Part shown: positions 60,795-64,000 of the stretch, piece by piece | Position numbering within the stretch: position 1 is the first letter of the stretch | How the letters are laid out: each line of letters opens with the position of its first letter | Assembly (NCBI GenBank): GCA_021464245.1 | Contig: JADCRB010000010.1 | Location: 4,525,816 to 4,589,815, forward strand | Direction of reading: 5' to 3' | Length of the DNA: 64,000 nt | Source of the DNA: Carallia brachiata | Lineage: Eukaryota; Streptophyta; Magnoliopsida; Malpighiales; Rhizophoraceae | The notes under the pieces: generated by a model | Database searches by the model: none | What the model saw: only the letters and a program-made list of their open reading frames with translations | Told to the model about the DNA's origin: nothing | Translations under genes and position numbers: made by a program

Positions 60795-62057
60795 TTATTG
60801 ATTAATCTTTTAGATGTCATCAAATTAGAAACAAAGTAAGGTCTTGTCCAGATCTAATCAAAGATTTGACAGAGGATTGAGCCGTTTTGATCCTTCCAAT
60901 GGACTTCTAAACCCGTCCGACAAGGTTAGTGTCTGGTTAATCTTGTCTTTATCCCTTAATTTTTATCATGAGCACTTTCTCTCGCGGCTGATAATGTTTT
61001 TGATAAATTGCCACGGGAAAGACGGGGAGAGGCCAGAATTTCGATGGGTTTCTACAGTTTGTGCTGTTCAATAGACAGGACGGTCAAGCTCAGTGCATGC
61101 AGTTCGGGCCCTTTTTTTTTTTTTTTTTTTTCCAAATAAGGTCTAATTTCGGCTCAGTCTAAAATGTACAGAAATATGTCTTTGTTTCTAATAAAAATTC
61201 CGGTTAGACTGAGTTGGGTAGGAGGAAGTTCTAAACTTGAGAACAGGCACAAATCTTTGCAACGGTAACGGCCTCTTATTCACTGCTTAAGGCGAGTTAA
61301 TTTTCCACAAAAATGTTACTGGTTCTAATCCATTCCCACGCCAAGTTCAATTTCAAATTGATAACAATTGTTCTCTGTTAAACTCTAGATTATGACGCAC
61401 CTAACCTATGACCAATAACTGTTCATTACATGTGATTAGAGCCTTTTGGCTGTATTATACGTGTTAATTTTCTCGAATTATGATTATTTTGATTTAGTAG
61501 TAGAAACAAAATTACAAGATCCAGCTGTGGACCCATGAAATTTGAGGAAACGTAAACACAAGAAAGTTACTCAACCTTAATATATTAGAATAAGTGAACA
61601 TTGGGTGAGCTTTGCCTTTATGTTTAGTTAATTGTTCTCATAGTCTTTCCTTTCCAATACATGCTTGGCTGGCAGCAAAATAACCAGTTATAAAATTTTG
61701 GGTCACTATGGGCCAGTTGATATGATTATGCAATTGTCATGAGATAGATTTGTGGACATTTTTATTTAAGTATTTGTTAATTTTATTTTCTTCTTTTTTA
61801 GTAAAGTTCAATCATAATTTAACACTATATAAATTTTAAAAAATTTTACTCATAATTTAACACTACATAAATTTATTTTTTATTTTTTTATTTAAGTAAA
61901 TTTTATTTATTGTGTGGTACAAGATTATGTATAAATTATTCTTACTAAAAAATATGAATCAAATTAAAAATCTTTTTTTATTATCCCATTGGGAACCTGG
62001 TTGAGGGAACCTTAAACTTGATTTGCAAAAAGAAATAAAAACAAAGGTTTCAGCCTG

Positions 62058-62112
62058 ATGTGGTTGAGGTAGTGTGCCTCAATCACATAGATGAGGTTTG
62101 ATCTCCGATCAT
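62058..62112 (+). repeat. SINE-like promoter remnant
   Basis: tggttgaggtagtgtgcctc followed by ggtttgatctccg gives an A-box-like and a good B-box-like match at tRNA-like spacing. No cloverleaf forms and no tail or duplication was resolved. Confidence 0.35.
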
Positions 62113-62248
62113 GTCTTTACCTCCCTTATTTTCCAAATATTAGGCTATCAAATCTAAAAGAATATATATACAAGATGCCCGTTTGATGCTTAATAGTAAA
62201 CAATAATAAATTAATGAATATAATTAACAATTATGCATTTATTTGCCG

Positions 62249-62286
62249 TGGTATGCATTTTTTTTTTAACAATATCATGGTATGCA
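62249..62286 (-). repeat. possible ultra-short retroposon scar
   Basis: tggtatgca occurs at 62249-62257 and 62278-62286 around a T run plus aacaatatca. The duplication is only 9 bp. Confidence 0.4.
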
Positions 62287-62337
62287 CATTGGGTGGATTA
62301 TTAAACAACTAGACATTTTCTTGAAGATAAGCTAATT

Positions 62338-62384
62338 AGATAATCAAAGTAATTGCGTTCAAAAAAAGATAATCCAAGTAATTG
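62338..62384 (+). repeat. 11-nt insertion scar with 18-bp TSD
   Basis: agataatcaaagtaattg (62338-62355) and agataatccaagtaattg (62367-62384) match at 17 of 18. The insert is only cgttc plus six A, the shortest in the window. Confidence 0.7.
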
Positions 62385-64000
62385 GCAAAGAGCTTCATAT
62401 TACATGGCATGACATAATGGTCACGTGTCATGGAAAAGGAATAAAATTGTTTCTTATGATGCAATTGCCAATGCCGCTTTAAGCCACTTCCCTAACATCC
62501 AATAACTTGTTTGTCTCTTATAATAAGGGATATCTTTGAGTTCTAAAGATCTTTTATTTGTTCTTTTTTGGTCGGAGTTCATTTTTCTATTCCTTTTCCT
62601 TTATTTTTAGGATCTTACCTTGAATCCAATGAGCTTCAGGTGCCATTATTGTCGCTAAAATCTGTAAAGCAAAAAAAAAAAAAAAAAGGTGATGACCATT
62701 GAGCCCAAAATAACAAATGGAACCACGCAATATATATAGCAACTAAATCAAAATACGATGATTGCGGACCATAGTGCATAATTTTTTTTTTTAAACAGCG
62801 TTACTGATTTAGTTCATGGCATTTCTAAGTAAAAGAAATACCCAACAAAATACTTAACAAAATATCATATCTTTGCACTCCCAAACGGTGGAACTCAAAC
62901 ACTACAACATTTCTTAACTAAATACAATGCAACTCCTCTGTCATATCTTTTATTTTCAATTTCCTATTTAATGCCTCGGTGGCTGATTACAAACCTTCTG
63001 CATAATGTGAACCTTAATGGGGTAGCGGAACTAATGCACACAACCATTACTTAAAGAAGCCGACTACAAAACTGAACTAATTTAGAATTCCTCAGGGAAT
63101 CTTCATGCGGCGAAAAATACTTACTTGCCGAGGTTACAGGAACATTCAATTAATGATGCTTAATTACGAGCACATTTGTAAGGAATTTTGAATCTTTAAA
63201 GGGAGGTATAGTAAGACATCTAGCTAGCTAGATACCTCAAAACCTTGAAGGAGGTGAAGGAGGTTGGCAGAAAGATGGGAGCACCACCTCTCCTTTGGGA
63301 GAAAATTAATTAGCAAGAGAAGAATAAAAATTCATGTCATGTTTCCTCTTTATTTGATATGAAAAAGGATAAAACATTTTGGTTTTGATGGTAAAGTAGC
63401 ATCTTTATTCTGCCAGTTTCCACAAAGTTGTTTGATCCTTAAAGAATATTGTTCTTTTTCTTTTAGTTTTTATAGTCGGTGAATCAGTTTGCTCGTCTAA
63501 GATTAAATCTCTTTTCGAACAAGTCCAAAAGTGTATCCACTTACCTTACCATTTGGGACTTAAACTTCGGGGTTATTTAAAGAACGTTAATGTCACATGC
63601 ATGCTTAATATATACATATATGTGCGTGTGCAGAATGTGTATATATATATATTGAGCGCAATAGAATGTATATATTTATACACACACATTGACATTCTGA
63701 AGATGCTAACTCCTCGTTGATGATTTTTGGCTTGTCATATTCTGCCGCAGTCTGAGTTCTGAAAAAGGGAAACAAAATCTCTAAAATAAAAATTTACATT
63801 TTAATTATTGGAGTGTCTTTTAAGAGATTTAGTAAATTTTTTGTTTAGACAAAAATAATAAAGAAAAAATGTATAGAGAGAGAAATGGCAAAAATGCCCT
63901 AAATTAATACCAAATAAGACAACTATACCAAATAAGGTCTAAGTCAATTTCTCGTATTAATTTTAAAGTCTGTTTAATTAAAAATGATTGGATAATTGAT

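Larger units (their letters stand above)
56650..64000. other. gene-free DNA: MYB upstream region and AT-rich intergenic sequence
   Basis: I see no supported gene in this 7.3 kb. The nearest part should hold the MYB promoter. Beyond it lie AT-rich fold-back-like tracts (about 58975-59110 and 60360-60560), homopolymers and small insertion scars listed separately. Near 59400-59600, a segment with cagtctgattcagccggttt recalls the CCGG-rich MITE family but is too decayed to delimit. Open frames of 60-76 codons show no motif. Confidence 0.5.

Overview
The window is nuclear DNA of a flowering plant, almost certainly a eudicot. It is AT-rich, with long homopolymer and TTA/AT/GA microsatellite tracts and many small non-autonomous transposons. 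Its genes have GT-AG introns, plant TATA boxes and CT-rich leaders. I cannot name the species. I found no complete mobile-element protein, rRNA, convincing tRNA, CRISPR array or prokaryotic structure.

Three complete, recognisable protein-coding genes sit in the right half: a C19-type gibberellin 2-oxidase (+ strand, 3 exons, 32327-35780, 343 aa), an alkaline/neutral invertase of family GH100 (- strand, 6 exons, 41466-37501, 685 aa, with a probable organelle transit peptide) and a subgroup-20 R2R3-MYB transcription factor (- strand, 3 exons, 56457-54795, 330 aa). I rebuilt all three from splice sites with consistent phase. The oxidase and invertase converge tail to tail, about 1.7 kb apart. 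A fourth likely gene at 15707-16292 (+) has a TATA box, a CT-rich leader, one phase-consistent intron and a 77-residue product that I do not recognise. The genes do not form an operon-like unit. The oxidase lowers active gibberellin, the invertase cleaves sucrose, and MYBs of this subgroup usually act in stress, senescence or hormone responses.

Region by region: 1-15 kb is gene-poor and holds two copies of a CCGG-rich MULE-like MITE (2.1 and 11.4 kb), a hAT-like element (2.9 kb), a GC-rich low-complexity island (5.0-5.4 kb) and a retroposon tail (6.4-6.7 kb). The small gene is at 15.7 kb. The 18-32 kb stretch holds two more hAT-like elements, an 877-bp MULE/hAT-like element with a 23-C run, and fold-back MITEs. 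The 32-42 kb stretch carries the oxidase and invertase. The 43-54 kb stretch holds a long fold-back element, a GC hairpin, an LTR-like block with three 180-bp repeats, and a MITE. The MYB is at 54.8-56.6 kb, and 56.7-64 kb is gene-free.

Two observations stand out. First, intron 1 of the gibberellin 2-oxidase holds a 100-bp cluster of TGACAG/CTGTCA cores, including a perfect 14-bp palindrome, which is a candidate KNOX/BELL homeodomain binding module. Second, the window holds at least ten extremely short retroposon-like scars: a 5-13 nt body plus a poly(A) tract, flanked by 9-19 bp target duplications, with one case nested inside another.
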